From: Caproicibacter sp002399225
Lineage (GTDB): Bacteria > Bacillota > Clostridia > Oscillospirales > Acutalibacteraceae
Length of the DNA: 24,540 nt
Direction of reading: 5' to 3'
Assembly (NCBI GenBank): GCA_036756705.1
Contig: DAIOKN010000030.1
Location: forward strand, 1-24,540
Part shown: in pieces, positions 7,335 to 15,444 of the stretch
How positions within the stretch are numbered: the first letter of the stretch is position 1
Layout: each line of letters opens with the position of its first letter
Translations under genes and position numbers: made by a program
Notes under the pieces: model-generated
Seen by the model: the letters and a program-made list of their open reading frames with translations, nothing else
Databases searched by the model: none
What the model was told of the DNA's origin: nothing

Positions 7335-8192
7335 ATGAAACTGACGCAATTCTTACGCGGCGGAGAAAAGCGGCTTGGAATACTGACAGAAAAGGGAATG
7401 GTTGACGCAACCGCCTTTTCGAATGGCAGGCTTCCTTTGGCAATAGAAGATGTGATCGGCGGCGGAGAAACCCTGTGGAACAAGCTCAGGGGTCTTGACT
7501 TCCGGGGGGCACAGACAGTCCCGGAACGGGAAATCACCTATCTCCCATGTGTGGAAAAGCCGGAAAAAATTATCTGCATCGGGCTGAATTATTCCCGTCA
7601 CGCAGCCGAAATGGATCTGGAGGCACCAAAATACCCGACTCTGTTTAATAAATTCAACAGCGCGCTTTCGGCGCACAAGGAAAAGATCTTTTTGCCCGCC
7701 TCCGCGGAAAAGTTCGATTACGAAGCGGAACTGGTCATCGTCATGGGCAAAACCGCACGCCATGTAAGCCGGGAGAATGCCCTTTCTTATGTATTCGGCT
7801 ATATGCCCGGCAACGATCTTTCCGCTCGGGATCTTCAATTTTGCACCAAGCAATGGATGCTGGGGAAGACCTGCGACGGGTTTGGGCCGATCGGTCCCTG
7901 CATTACGACGGCGGACGAGGTTGGGGATCCCCAATCTCTGAAGATTGAAAGCCGTGTCAACGGCGAACTGCGTCAATCTGCCAGCACCCATGAGATGATT
8001 TTCGACTGTGCGACCATTATCAGCTACGTTTCTCAGTATATTACGCTGCGCCCCGCGGATCTGATCTTCACGGGATCGCCGTCCGGTGTGATTAAGGGAA
8101 TGCCGAAGGAGAAACAGCATTGGCTCAAAGCCGGGGACGAAGTCCGTGTCACCATCGAAAAGCTCGGCAGTTTGAGCAATATCATGGCATAA
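7335..8192 (+). CDS. Fumarylacetoacetate hydrolase (FAH) family protein
   Basis: A 285-aa FAH-superfamily enzyme. Members are metal-dependent hydrolases, hydratases or decarboxylases acting on 2-keto or 2,4-diketo acids. The variable N-terminal part is followed by the catalytic domain from about residue 78 (IICIGLNYSRHA), acidic metal ligands E130 and E132 in YEAELVIVMG and D161 in NDLSARDLQ, then GKTCDGFGPIGP and TGSPSGV. ATG 7335 is chosen because the GGGAGG at 7318-7323 lies 11 nt upstream and the promoter lies after the longer frame's start at 7203. It is a single-gene unit convergent with the tct genes. Some FAH members hydrolyse 2,4-diketo-3-deoxy sugar acids, so a link to the neighbouring glucarate-type cluster is possible but unproven. 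The exact reaction is unknown. Confidence 0.9.
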   Translation: MKLTQFLRGGEKRLGILTEKGMVDATAFSNGRLPLAIEDVIGGGETLWNKLRGLDFRGAQTVPEREITYLPCVEKPEKIICIGLNYSRHAAEMDLEAPKYPTLFNKFNSALSAHKEKIFLPASAEKFDYEAELVIVMGKTARHVSRENALSYVFGYMPGNDLSARDLQFCTKQWMLGKTCDGFGPIGPCITTADEVGDPQSLKIESRVNGELRQSASTHEMIFDCATIISYVSQYITLRPADLIFTGSPSGVIKGMPKEKQHWLKAGDEVRVTIEKLGSLSNIMA

Positions 8193-8236
8193 GCTGAAAC
8201 GGTCTGCAGAATTAAAGACATTTATCATCCGGGCAA

Positions 8237-8281
8237 TGCAGGAAGGCCCTCGCGGAAATGTTCCGCGAGGGCCTTCCTGCA
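8237..8281. terminator. Perfect 21-bp hairpin between convergent genes
   Basis: Arms 8237-8257 and 8261-8281 are exact reverse complements around a 3-base loop (ATG). It sits 44 nt after the FAH stop and 81 nt before the tctC stop, so it can act on both transcripts. There is no immediate T run on either side, so it is either an atypical bidirectional terminator or an mRNA-protecting 3' structure. Confidence 0.65.
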
Positions 8282-8362
8282 CCCAAAGGGATTTTTAAGG
8301 CAAAAAGTTTTTCCCCAGCAGCCGGTTTTGACGGCCGGAAAAGCAGTCACCGTGTAGGGAAG

Positions 8363-9385
8363 TTACTTTCCCAGTTTTCCCTTGTACTTCATAAAGTCAG
8401 TCCGAGTGCTCTTCAACAGGCTGAGCGCGTCGGAAGTATCATAATACGAAATCGGCTGATCGTAAGAAGCTTTCAGAGCATTTGCATAGGCTGTATCTTC
8501 CGTGACCTGTTTTGCAACCGAAGACATTTTTTTGATGATCGCCGGATTCGTTCCTTTCGGGAACGCAATGATATATGGCTTCTCCATGGCGAAATCAACG
8601 CCGCCCTCTTTCAGGGTTGGAATATCGCTCAGATTTTTATTCCTTTCGGAGTTAAACTGCCCGATTACATTCAGCTGACCGGTCTTCTTGTAATCTTTCA
8701 CCGTACCATAAGTAATTGCAGCAAGGTCGATGCGCCCGGCAAGAAGACTGGAAACCTTATCGGAGGCAGAACCGGTGTCAACGATTTTAAAGCTGATCCC
8801 GGCTTTGTCTTCCAGCATGAGACCCTGCAGATTGGAATATCCGCCCAGTTCCGAACCATAAAGAAGCTTACCGGGCTTTTCTTTCGCTTTCTTGAGGAGA
8901 TCCGCCACAGATGTAATGCCGGAAGCCTTGCTGGCAACGAGAACCGTCCCCTTATCGACCGCCGGGATGCAAGCGATGTCGAAAGAATCCATGTTGTAAG
9001 GAATCAACCCGGCAACCTCATTGACAATCAGCTGTCCCGTGTGGCCGAACAGCATCGTATAGCCATCTGCCATAGCGCTTTTCACAGTAGAGGTGGCAAC
9101 GCTTCCGCCGCCGCCCTTTTGATTGGTAATCACCATGGTCTGGCCTGTAATCTTCTTAAAATAAGTTGCAAAAGTCCGTGCATTGAAGTCCGTGTCGCCG
9201 CCGGCGCCGGCCGGGACGATCACCTGCACTGTTTTTTTCGGCCAGTCGGTCGCCGAAGCCGCCGATTGAGAAGCGCCCCCCGCTGTTGATGAATTGGAAG
9301 AAGCCGTGTTGCCGGAACACGCGGTCATGCACCCGGCTGCCAATACCGCCGCCAATGCGACAGAACCCCATTGTTTCATTTTCAT
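8363..9385 (-). CDS. tctC: Tripartite tricarboxylate transporter substrate-binding lipoprotein
   Basis: A 340-aa extracytoplasmic solute receptor of the TctC/Bug family that captures a carboxylate ligand and passes it to TctAB. The N terminus is a lipoprotein signal (KMKQWGSVALAAVLAAG) with candidate lipid cysteines C19 and C23; TAC-S-G at C23 is the more typical site. A Ser/Ala-rich linker follows. Two ligand loops typical of the family are visible, VPAGAGGDTDFNAR and NQKGGGGSVAT. ATG 9385 is taken as the start because the signal peptide begins there and GGGAGG lies about 12 nt upstream. The longer frame to 9751 runs into tctA. It is 110 nt after tctA, in a gap containing a small hairpin (9433-9455) that could set separate mRNA levels. 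The ligand is unknown; the cluster suggests a sugar diacid. Confidence 0.92.
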   Translation of the reverse strand: MKMKQWGSVALAAVLAAGCMTACSGNTASSNSSTAGGASQSAASATDWPKKTVQVIVPAGAGGDTDFNARTFATYFKKITGQTMVITNQKGGGGSVATSTVKSAMADGYTMLFGHTGQLIVNEVAGLIPYNMDSFDIACIPAVDKGTVLVASKASGITSVADLLKKAKEKPGKLLYGSELGGYSNLQGLMLEDKAGISFKIVDTGSASDKVSSLLAGRIDLAAITYGTVKDYKKTGQLNVIGQFNSERNKNLSDIPTLKEGGVDFAMEKPYIIAFPKGTNPAIIKKMSSVAKQVTEDTAYANALKASYDQPISYYDTSDALSLLKSTRTDFMKYKGKLGK

Positions 9386-9432
9386 ACTGTCTTGATTCCT
9401 CCCTAAGTTAAATTTGAATTTATATTGTTTCA

Positions 9433-9455
9433 CGGCCTTCTCCCTATCAAGGCCG
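9433..9455 (-). other. Intercistronic hairpin between tctA and tctC
   Basis: CGGCCTT (9433-9439) and AAGGCCG (9449-9455) form a 7-bp stem with a 9-nt loop in the 110-nt gap upstream of tctC. It may be a processing or stabilising structure giving extra receptor relative to the membrane subunits. No T run follows. Confidence 0.4.
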
Positions 9456-9495
9456 GAAAACGCTTTCTCAGCCGCGCCGTGTCTTCCATATGGCA

Positions 9496-10998
9496 TCACA
9501 CCGCCGCAGCCTTCTTTTCCCGGTTCTGTTTCAGCGCAGTCCAAATCAAATAGGCAACGGTGCATCCAAGGAACAGCGCGCTGATCGGGTGAGTAAAGAA
9601 TCCGGAAAAGCTGTTTCCTGACAGCATCAACGCCCGCAAGAAATTGGTTTCTGTCATGGAGCCGAGAATGAACCCGATTACCATCGGGGCCTGCGGAACA
9701 TGGAACCTGGTAAAGATGTATCCAATGATGCCGAACGCCAACAGAGCCCATACGTCAAACATGCGTCCCGACAGAGCAAAGGCGCCAACCACGCAGAAAA
9801 CGAAAACAATCGGCAGCAAAATATATTTGGGCACCGAAAGCATCTTTGCAAACACGCGCAGCCCGAAGAATTCGATCAGCAGCATCAGGACGGCCGCCAC
9901 GCAGAGAGCCGCAAAGATATCGTAAACCAGCTGCCCCTGCGTACTGAACAGCAGCGGGCCTGGGGCGATTCCGTGAACCATGAACGCGCCGAGCAAAATT
10001 GCCGTCACTCCATCGCCGGGAATTCCAAGCGTAAGAAGCGGGATCAGAGCGCCGCCGATGGAAGCATTGTTGGCGCTTTCCGACGCCACCAGGCCGTCCA
10101 TAATCCCTGTTCCGAATTTTTCAGGATGTTTCGAGTGGTTTTTGACGGCGGAATAGGCGACCAGATTGGAAGTGGAAGCCCCGATACCCGGCAGAATACC
10201 GATTCCGGTGCCAATGAGAGAGGCCAAAAAGCCGTTTCCAAGCTGTGATTTGAATTCTTTGAGGGTAAAACCAAAGCCCCGGATATGCTTGTAACTGATC
10301 TGTGCGACGGACGAATTTTCGCCTTTTTTAGCGGTTTCCGCCGTTTTAATGATTTCAGAAACCGCAAACAGGCCAATCAGTACGGACAGCACATCAAAGC
10401 CGCTGCTCAGGTCTGTGCTGCCGAAGGTAAAACGCTGCACCGCATTAACCGGTGCAATACCGACGGTGGCAAAAACCAACCCAAGCGCCCCTGAGAAAAT
10501 GCCTTTTACCATAGAGCCGGAAGACAGGGTCGCAATCAGACACAAAGCAAAAACGGACAGCGAAAAGTACTCGTGAGGGCCAAACGCCAAAGCACCCTTC
10601 GCAATCTGCGGTGCAAGAAAGATCAGAACGACGACGCTGAATATTGTCCCCAAAAAGGAAAATACGACGCCTGTCCCCAAAGCTTTGATTCCTTCGCCAT
10701 GTTCAAGCATGGGGTGGCCGTCAAAACATGTAGCGACGGAGGATGGTGTCCCTGGAATTTTAAGAAGAATGGCGGAAATCAGTCCGCCCGACACGGAACC
10801 GATATACAGCGCCAGAAGCAGCCCCATGGCGATCGCCGGATCCATGCCATAGGTCATGGGCAGGAACAGGGCAATTGCCATGACGGAAGACAGGCCAGGA
10901 ATCGCCCCAAAAATGATGCCGATGATGGTTCCGACAATCATCAGCACCAAACAGTAAGGCTGAAGAACATTTGCAAGTCCATTGATAAACAGCTCCAT
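9496..10998 (-). CDS. tctA: Tripartite tricarboxylate transporter, large membrane subunit
   Basis: A 500-aa, highly hydrophobic permease subunit of the TctA family, which has about 12 membrane helices and carries the transport path. Signature segments are both present: GAIPGLSSVMAIALFLPMTY near residues 31-50 with the following IPGTPSSVAT-FDGHPM, and the second half-repeat GILPGIGASTSNLVAYS followed by ASESANNASIGGALIPLLTLGIPGD. Start ATG 10998 has GGGAG 7 nt upstream and begins 12 nt after the tctB stop. Together with TctB and TctC it forms an ion-driven importer of carboxylates. Length and motifs are complete. Confidence 0.95.
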   Translation of the reverse strand: MELFINGLANVLQPYCLVLMIVGTIIGIIFGAIPGLSSVMAIALFLPMTYGMDPAIAMGLLLALYIGSVSGGLISAILLKIPGTPSSVATCFDGHPMLEHGEGIKALGTGVVFSFLGTIFSVVVLIFLAPQIAKGALAFGPHEYFSLSVFALCLIATLSSGSMVKGIFSGALGLVFATVGIAPVNAVQRFTFGSTDLSSGFDVLSVLIGLFAVSEIIKTAETAKKGENSSVAQISYKHIRGFGFTLKEFKSQLGNGFLASLIGTGIGILPGIGASTSNLVAYSAVKNHSKHPEKFGTGIMDGLVASESANNASIGGALIPLLTLGIPGDGVTAILLGAFMVHGIAPGPLLFSTQGQLVYDIFAALCVAAVLMLLIEFFGLRVFAKMLSVPKYILLPIVFVFCVVGAFALSGRMFDVWALLAFGIIGYIFTRFHVPQAPMVIGFILGSMTETNFLRALMLSGNSFSGFFTHPISALFLGCTVAYLIWTALKQNREKKAAAV

Positions 10999-11010
10999 TT
11001 TCGATCTCCC

Positions 11011-11505
11011 TTATATGATTGTAAAAATTCCCTGCGGCAGCATGACATTCAGTTCCGTATACCGGAACACCAGGTAAATTGCCACACTGGAAACCACTGC
11101 AATCGCTGCATATTTTCCATAGCCTATTTTTTTGCCAGTCGGCGTCATCACAATAAATTGCAGGAAAAGATAAAGAGCGGTCGACAAAACAAATCCGAGA
11201 TACTGCATCAAAGCGACATAGGCAACGATCAGCACCACCGTATACAGAACGGTCCGGCCATCTTTTTCACTGCCGGTTTCAGCTGTTTCCTGATCTTTAT
11301 TTTTAAAACATGCCACAAATTGAAGGACCGTAAGAAGGAACATAACCGCATCAATAATCATAGGGAAAAATCTACCGTTAAACATTCCCCCGCTCACAGG
11401 CACCTGCAGGGTAAGAATGAGATACCCCACTGATACGATCAGCATAATCGTGCCAAAAATCAGGTCATTTCTTTTTTTTACAGAAAGTTTATTTTTTGCG
11501 TTCAA
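11011..11505 (-). CDS. tctB: Tripartite tricarboxylate transporter, small membrane subunit
   Basis: A 164-aa TctB-family membrane protein with about four hydrophobic segments: FGTIMLIVSVGYLILTL, FFPMIIDAVMFLLTVLQFVA, LYTVVLIVAYVALMQYLGFV with the adjoining ALYLFLQFIV, and YAAIAVVSSVAIYLVF. GRFFP and YLGF segments fit the family. The start appears to be TTG at 11505, because GGGAGG (11518-11513) lies 7 nt upstream; the ATG inside that ribosome site is in a different frame. It is the first tct gene after the N gap, and no convincing promoter is visible in the 190 nt between the gap and its start. Confidence 0.9.
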   Translation of the reverse strand: MNAKNKLSVKKRNDLIFGTIMLIVSVGYLILTLQVPVSGGMFNGRFFPMIIDAVMFLLTVLQFVACFKNKDQETAETGSEKDGRTVLYTVVLIVAYVALMQYLGFVLSTALYLFLQFIVMTPTGKKIGYGKYAAIAVVSSVAIYLVFRYTELNVMLPQGIFTII

Positions 11506-11695
11506 TTAACATCCTCCCATTCACTCAAAACCATAGGGCGGCACCCATCGTATATGCCGTCGCAGAAGTCTAAGACCTCTGTCTGCCCGCCATCTTTCCT
11601 CAGAATGATGAGCAGTCCGCTGGTCTATTTTAAAGAAGCAGACACCGTTTCAAAAAGGAAAGCCCCAATAGCTATGGAACATTTTCTGGCTCCAG

Positions 11696-11795
11696 NNNNN
11701 NNNNNNNNNNNNNNNNNNNNNNNNNNNNNNNNNNNNNNNNNNNNNNNNNNNNNNNNNNNNNNNNNNNNNNNNNNNNNNNNNNNNNNNNNNNNNNN
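11696..11795. other. Assembly gap of 100 N
   Basis: Exactly 100 consecutive N, the conventional filler for a gap of unknown size. It removes the 3' end of the regulator gene. Any reading frame drawn across it is arbitrary; the true distance between regulator and tctB is unknown. Confidence 0.97.
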
Positions 11796-13590
11796 GCACG
11801 GCCGCCTCGGGGCTCTCCACACGCTGTTGTCCGGCAGAGGGCAGATCCAGAACAACCGGATACGCTTCCAGCAACAGGCGGCGCACAAAGTCCCGGTTGA
11901 CACTTCGATGCGGCGACATAAGCAGCAGGCGCTCACAAAAGGCCTGCAGCTGCGGCAGATTCCCGGGCCATGGGTAAATCAACAGTTCGTGCTTCGCGTC
12001 TTTTGTCAGACTGAGGTACCGGCCGTACTGGCGCTCCATTCTGTTGATGGTCAGATCGATGAGCGGATCCAGATCTTCTTTCCGCTCCCGCAGCGGCGGA
12101 ATTTTCAGGCTAAAGACATTCAGTGCATAAAACAGGCTGGCAAAAAAGGAACGCTGTTCCATGTGCTCGGCCAAATTGCAGCTGGTTGTGGCCATCACAC
12201 GGACATCCAGCCGCTGCGGGCTGTAAACACCGCAGGGAATGGAGGTCCCCGTCTGCAGGTAATGCAGCAGACGGCGCTGTGCATCCGGACTTAGGTACTC
12301 CACATCTTCCAGAAGGAGCGTGCCGTCATGCGCGGATTCAAACATACCATGAGAGGCTGCATCCTGGCCGCCGCGGCCAAACAGTGCCAGGCTGCACTGT
12401 TCCGGATCCACGCAGCCGCAGTGGAATACGGCAAACGAATGCTCCCGGCGGTTGCTCTCGTTGTGAATGGATTGAGCCAGCGGAACTTTTTCCGTTCCCT
12501 CCGGGCCTATGATCAGAAGCGGTGCATTTGATTTCGCACAAATTTTCGCCGTGCCAAGCATCTGCTTCATCGCGGCCGAATGGACATAGGAAAATTCTGA
12601 AAAATGAAAAGCCGCGACAAAACCCTGGCGGTAAATTGCCTGCCGAACATTGGATTCCATACGGGAAAGCGCCAGGCTTTCCTGAAGGGAAAGAATCACG
12701 CCGCCCACCTGTTCTCCTACCAAAATCGGTGCGACATTCACCAGAAACGTACGCCCCCGCAGCCGCATGACACGGGCAAAAGCGTCTTTTCCCTTATGCA
12801 GCACCTCCTCAAAGATCGTCGTGTCCAGCTCCGGGATCAGACGGTCCACCAGACATCCCACGGCTACTCCGGAATGAAGATCCAGCATGCTCTCCGCCAC
12901 ATGGTTTAGCCGGACTACCCGGCCATCCGGGCTAAGTTGCAAAATGCCATTAAAAGAATAATCCAGCAGCGCACGCATCTGCGCCGTATTTTCTTTTTCC
13001 CGGTCGATGGTAAGTGCAATCAGCTCTGCCTGCCGCAGTGCGTTGGCAATGCTTTCACGGCCGGAGTTGACAAACATGCTTGGCATTCCACATTTTTGTG
13101 CGTATCTCCGCGTGATATCTCCGCCCAGAATCACATTGTTTCCATCCTGTACGGCCTGCTTTACAGCATCCTCGATTTGATCCGTATTATCAACAATATA
13201 CTGATGCAGCTTGACATGGAAAAGCCGGTCAAACTCCTGCATGTCCGAATACATATTGCTCAGTCCGATGACTGCAATGGAAGGGTGTTCCATCTGGACC
13301 AGTTTTTTGGCCGCTTCTACCATCACGCCCATCTCCTGGCCGGTCAGAAGAAGCTCTACCAGAGGGACCCCCATCATCTGCTTTATCAGGCTGGCCTGCT
13401 GTCCCCTGGCAATCATAATATCCACATGCTCATTTTTCGCTTCCTCGACAACGCTTTGCACCTCCTGCCCATTTACCACCCGGAACAGGATCGGGTGGCA
13501 ATGCGGCAGCTGCTCCAGAGGAGCGACCTTGATCGCCAGATTTTGAATATCCATTCGAGGAGAGACAAACATTACTTTCGCCATCGGCAT
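11796..13590 (-). CDS. PrpR-like regulator with degenerate sigma54-type AAA+ domain (3' end in gap)
   Basis: A transcription regulator of at least 598 aa. Residues about 5-190 resemble the PrpR N-terminal sensor (propionate catabolism activator family). About 205-305 is a PAS domain (MRALLDYSFNGILQLSPDGR). About 335-575 is a sigma54-interaction-type AAA+ module. That module is degenerate: Walker A reads GPEGTEKV (363-369 region) instead of GE(S/T)GTGKE, the Walker B region reads LLLEDVEYL, and the GAFTGA loop that contacts sigma54 is replaced by a shorter RGGQDAASHG. The FYALNVF and PPLRERKED segments remain. The expected Fis-type DNA-binding helix-turn-helix would lie in the N gap. Start ATG 13590 has AAAGGA just upstream and follows gudD by 30 nt, so it is probably cotranscribed. 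It likely senses a cluster-related acid, working without sigma54. Confidence 0.85.
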
Positions 13591-13620
13591 CCATTCCTTT
13601 GCAGTTCGGCAGCAGGCAGC

Positions 13621-14967
13621 TTAACGCACCAAAGCGGGCTTCTTATGGTCGTATTTCCAATTGGGTATGAGGCACTGCATGGCTGTCGCATCATTTCGTT
13701 CATGGGTAGGCAAGCGGTTATAAAGCGCGTTTGCCCTTCTAACTTTGTCCATGTCTAATGTTACACCCAAACCCGGCTTCGAGGGAAGGGACAAATATCC
13801 GTTCTGAATCCTCGGCGTGTCTTTCAGAAGGTTCTGGCCGTCCTGCCAGACCCAGTGAGTATCTAGCGGAGTGGGATTGCCCGGTGCAGCGCAGCCCACC
13901 TGTGCAAACGCCGCCAGCGTAATGTCAAAATGATTATTGGAATGAACCCCCCAGGTCAGTCCCCAGCTGTCAAGGAGCTGCGCCATGCGGATGGTCCCGT
14001 CGAATCCCCAGAAATGCGGATCGGCCAAAATAATATCACATGCATTTAAGCTGACGGTATGGTAAAACTGCCGCCAGTTTGTGGCAATCATGTTGGTGGC
14101 TACCCGAAACTGGGTTGCATTTTTGAATTCACGCATAATTTCGCGGCCGGAAAATCCGGCTTCCGGTCCGCAGGGATCTTCCATATAGGTGATGACATCA
14201 TGCATGTCTTTAGACAGTTCAATCGCTTCGTCAAGACTCCAAGCGCCGTTGGGATCGATATTGACTCTGGCATCCGGGAACAGTTTTTTCACCTGTCGCA
14301 AAGATTCCATTTCTTTCTCGCCCTCTAAAACGCCTCCCTTGAGTTTAAAATTTCGGAACCCATACTTTTCGTGCAGGCACTGGGCTTCTTCCGCAATTCT
14401 TTCCGGGGTCAGGATTTCCTCCCGGCGCATGCGGAACCAGGGATCCGGGCTGTCCGATTCGTCCAGGTAGCGGATCTCGCCGGTATATTTGGACTTATCA
14501 GAAACATAAAACAAATAGCCCAGCATCTCCACCTTTTGTCTCTGGATCCCTTCGCCCAAAAGTTCCGCCATTGGGACTTTCAGAAACTGCCCCAGAAGAT
14601 CAAGCATGGCGCACTCGATTGCCCATTCGCTCTTTACAACATATTTCAACTTTGAAATATCGAGCTTCTGGATTCCCTCGCCGTTATCGTTTTCCCCTGT
14701 TTTTGCCATTCTGTGAATCATTTGCAAAACGTGGCGGTACTGCCCGATCTCGCGCCCCACAACCAACGGCTTTACCGCATTCAGCGATTCGCAGATATAA
14801 TCTCCCCCATGGATCTCTCCAATGCCCTGATGACCGGCCGAATCTTGCAGAACAACCAAATTGCGTGTAAAATAAGGCGCATGTGCACCGGAAAGCGTCA
14901 TTAACATGCTGTCATAACCGGCAACAGGAATCACTTTCATATCTGTAATGATAGGTGAACTAGCCAT
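13621..14967 (-). CDS. gudD: Glucarate dehydratase (enolase superfamily)
   Basis: A 448-aa enzyme matching the length of E. coli GudD (446 aa). It dehydrates D-glucarate, and often L-idarate, to 5-keto-4-deoxy-D-glucarate using Mg2+. Catalytic features are all in place: KLK (K208 and K210), metal ligands D238 in NIDPNGAW and E263 in MEDPCGPE, N292 in ATNMIATNW, and the His base H342 in GVHSNNHFD. ADPHFWGFDG and DTHWVWQDG also match the glucarate dehydratase subgroup. Start ATG 14967 has AGGGGG about 12 nt upstream. It is the first gene of a minus-strand run leading into the regulator and the tct transporter. A GudD-related protein acting on another aldarate remains possible. Confidence 0.93.
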   Translation of the reverse strand: MASSPIITDMKVIPVAGYDSMLMTLSGAHAPYFTRNLVVLQDSAGHQGIGEIHGGDYICESLNAVKPLVVGREIGQYRHVLQMIHRMAKTGENDNGEGIQKLDISKLKYVVKSEWAIECAMLDLLGQFLKVPMAELLGEGIQRQKVEMLGYLFYVSDKSKYTGEIRYLDESDSPDPWFRMRREEILTPERIAEEAQCLHEKYGFRNFKLKGGVLEGEKEMESLRQVKKLFPDARVNIDPNGAWSLDEAIELSKDMHDVITYMEDPCGPEAGFSGREIMREFKNATQFRVATNMIATNWRQFYHTVSLNACDIILADPHFWGFDGTIRMAQLLDSWGLTWGVHSNNHFDITLAAFAQVGCAAPGNPTPLDTHWVWQDGQNLLKDTPRIQNGYLSLPSKPGLGVTLDMDKVRRANALYNRLPTHERNDATAMQCLIPNWKYDHKKPALVR

Positions 14968-15444
14968 TTCTCAATAGATCCCCCTTGTATGAATTCTCAA
15001 CGACATTACTTTTAAAATATCATCATTTTTTTTGAATTTCTATTCGCAAATACATGAATTTTTAACATGCTTTTTGAAGAATATGAGAAACCGGCTTATT
15101 TATGATTTCATATTTCATTATTTTATTTCATTCTTTCAGAAATCATCGTCTTGGCGCATCCTTTTCCTGAAGTTTTTGAACGGCTTTTTCCTGAAAAACG
15201 GCAAAAAATAAAGCGGCGCCTCTGAATTACTTCAGAGAACACCACCCCGGTTTGTGTGTTTGGGCAGCGAAGCGACCTGCGCATACGCACAGGCCGCTTC
15301 AAGAAAATAAGCCTTATTTGCAACTGTTCCCACTGTGCAGGAAATTTGATCCATTTACATAAAGACCTGCAGACGGCCCAGCTTTGCCGACCGCAACCGT
15401 TTTAAAGAAGAGATCACTGTCTGCCGCCCGAAAGTACCCTGCGG
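14968..15444. other. Gene-free stretch upstream of gudD
   Basis: About 480 nt without a convincing gene. The part next to gudD (14990-15120) is very AT-rich and probably holds its promoter, but no clear -35/-10 pair stands out. A small hairpin lies at 15220-15237 and a larger hairpin repeat at 15263-15300. A 66-codon minus-strand frame (15123-15323) has no ribosome site and runs through the hairpin, so it is not called. Confidence 0.5.
15263..15300 (-). repeat. Hairpin repeat, copy 1
   Basis: Positions 15269-15300 fold into a 14-bp stem with a four-base loop. As minus-strand RNA every position pairs, counting G-U pairs, while the plus strand has mismatches. The core (GGCAGCGAAGCGACCTGCGC) recurs in the same orientation at 16652. 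There is no T run. It lies downstream of the seven-repeat lipoprotein gene and could mark its transcript end. Confidence 0.6.

Noticed and set aside
8258..9289. 343-codon plus-strand open frame
   Set aside because: It starts inside the 21-bp hairpin loop and runs antisense to tctC; no ribosome site or recognisable domain.
9386..9751. 122-codon N-terminal extension of tctC
   Set aside because: It overlaps the end of tctA and precedes a normal lipoprotein signal peptide starting at 9385.
11650..11695. Apparent C terminus of the regulator on the far side of the N gap
   Set aside because: The gap length is unknown, so the frame across it is arbitrary. All three minus-strand frames stop within 72 nt and none shows a helix-turn-helix.
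15123..15323. 66-codon minus-strand frame upstream of gudD
   Set aside because: It runs through a hairpin repeat, lacks a ribosome site and has an Arg/Lys/Ser composition typical of a chance frame.
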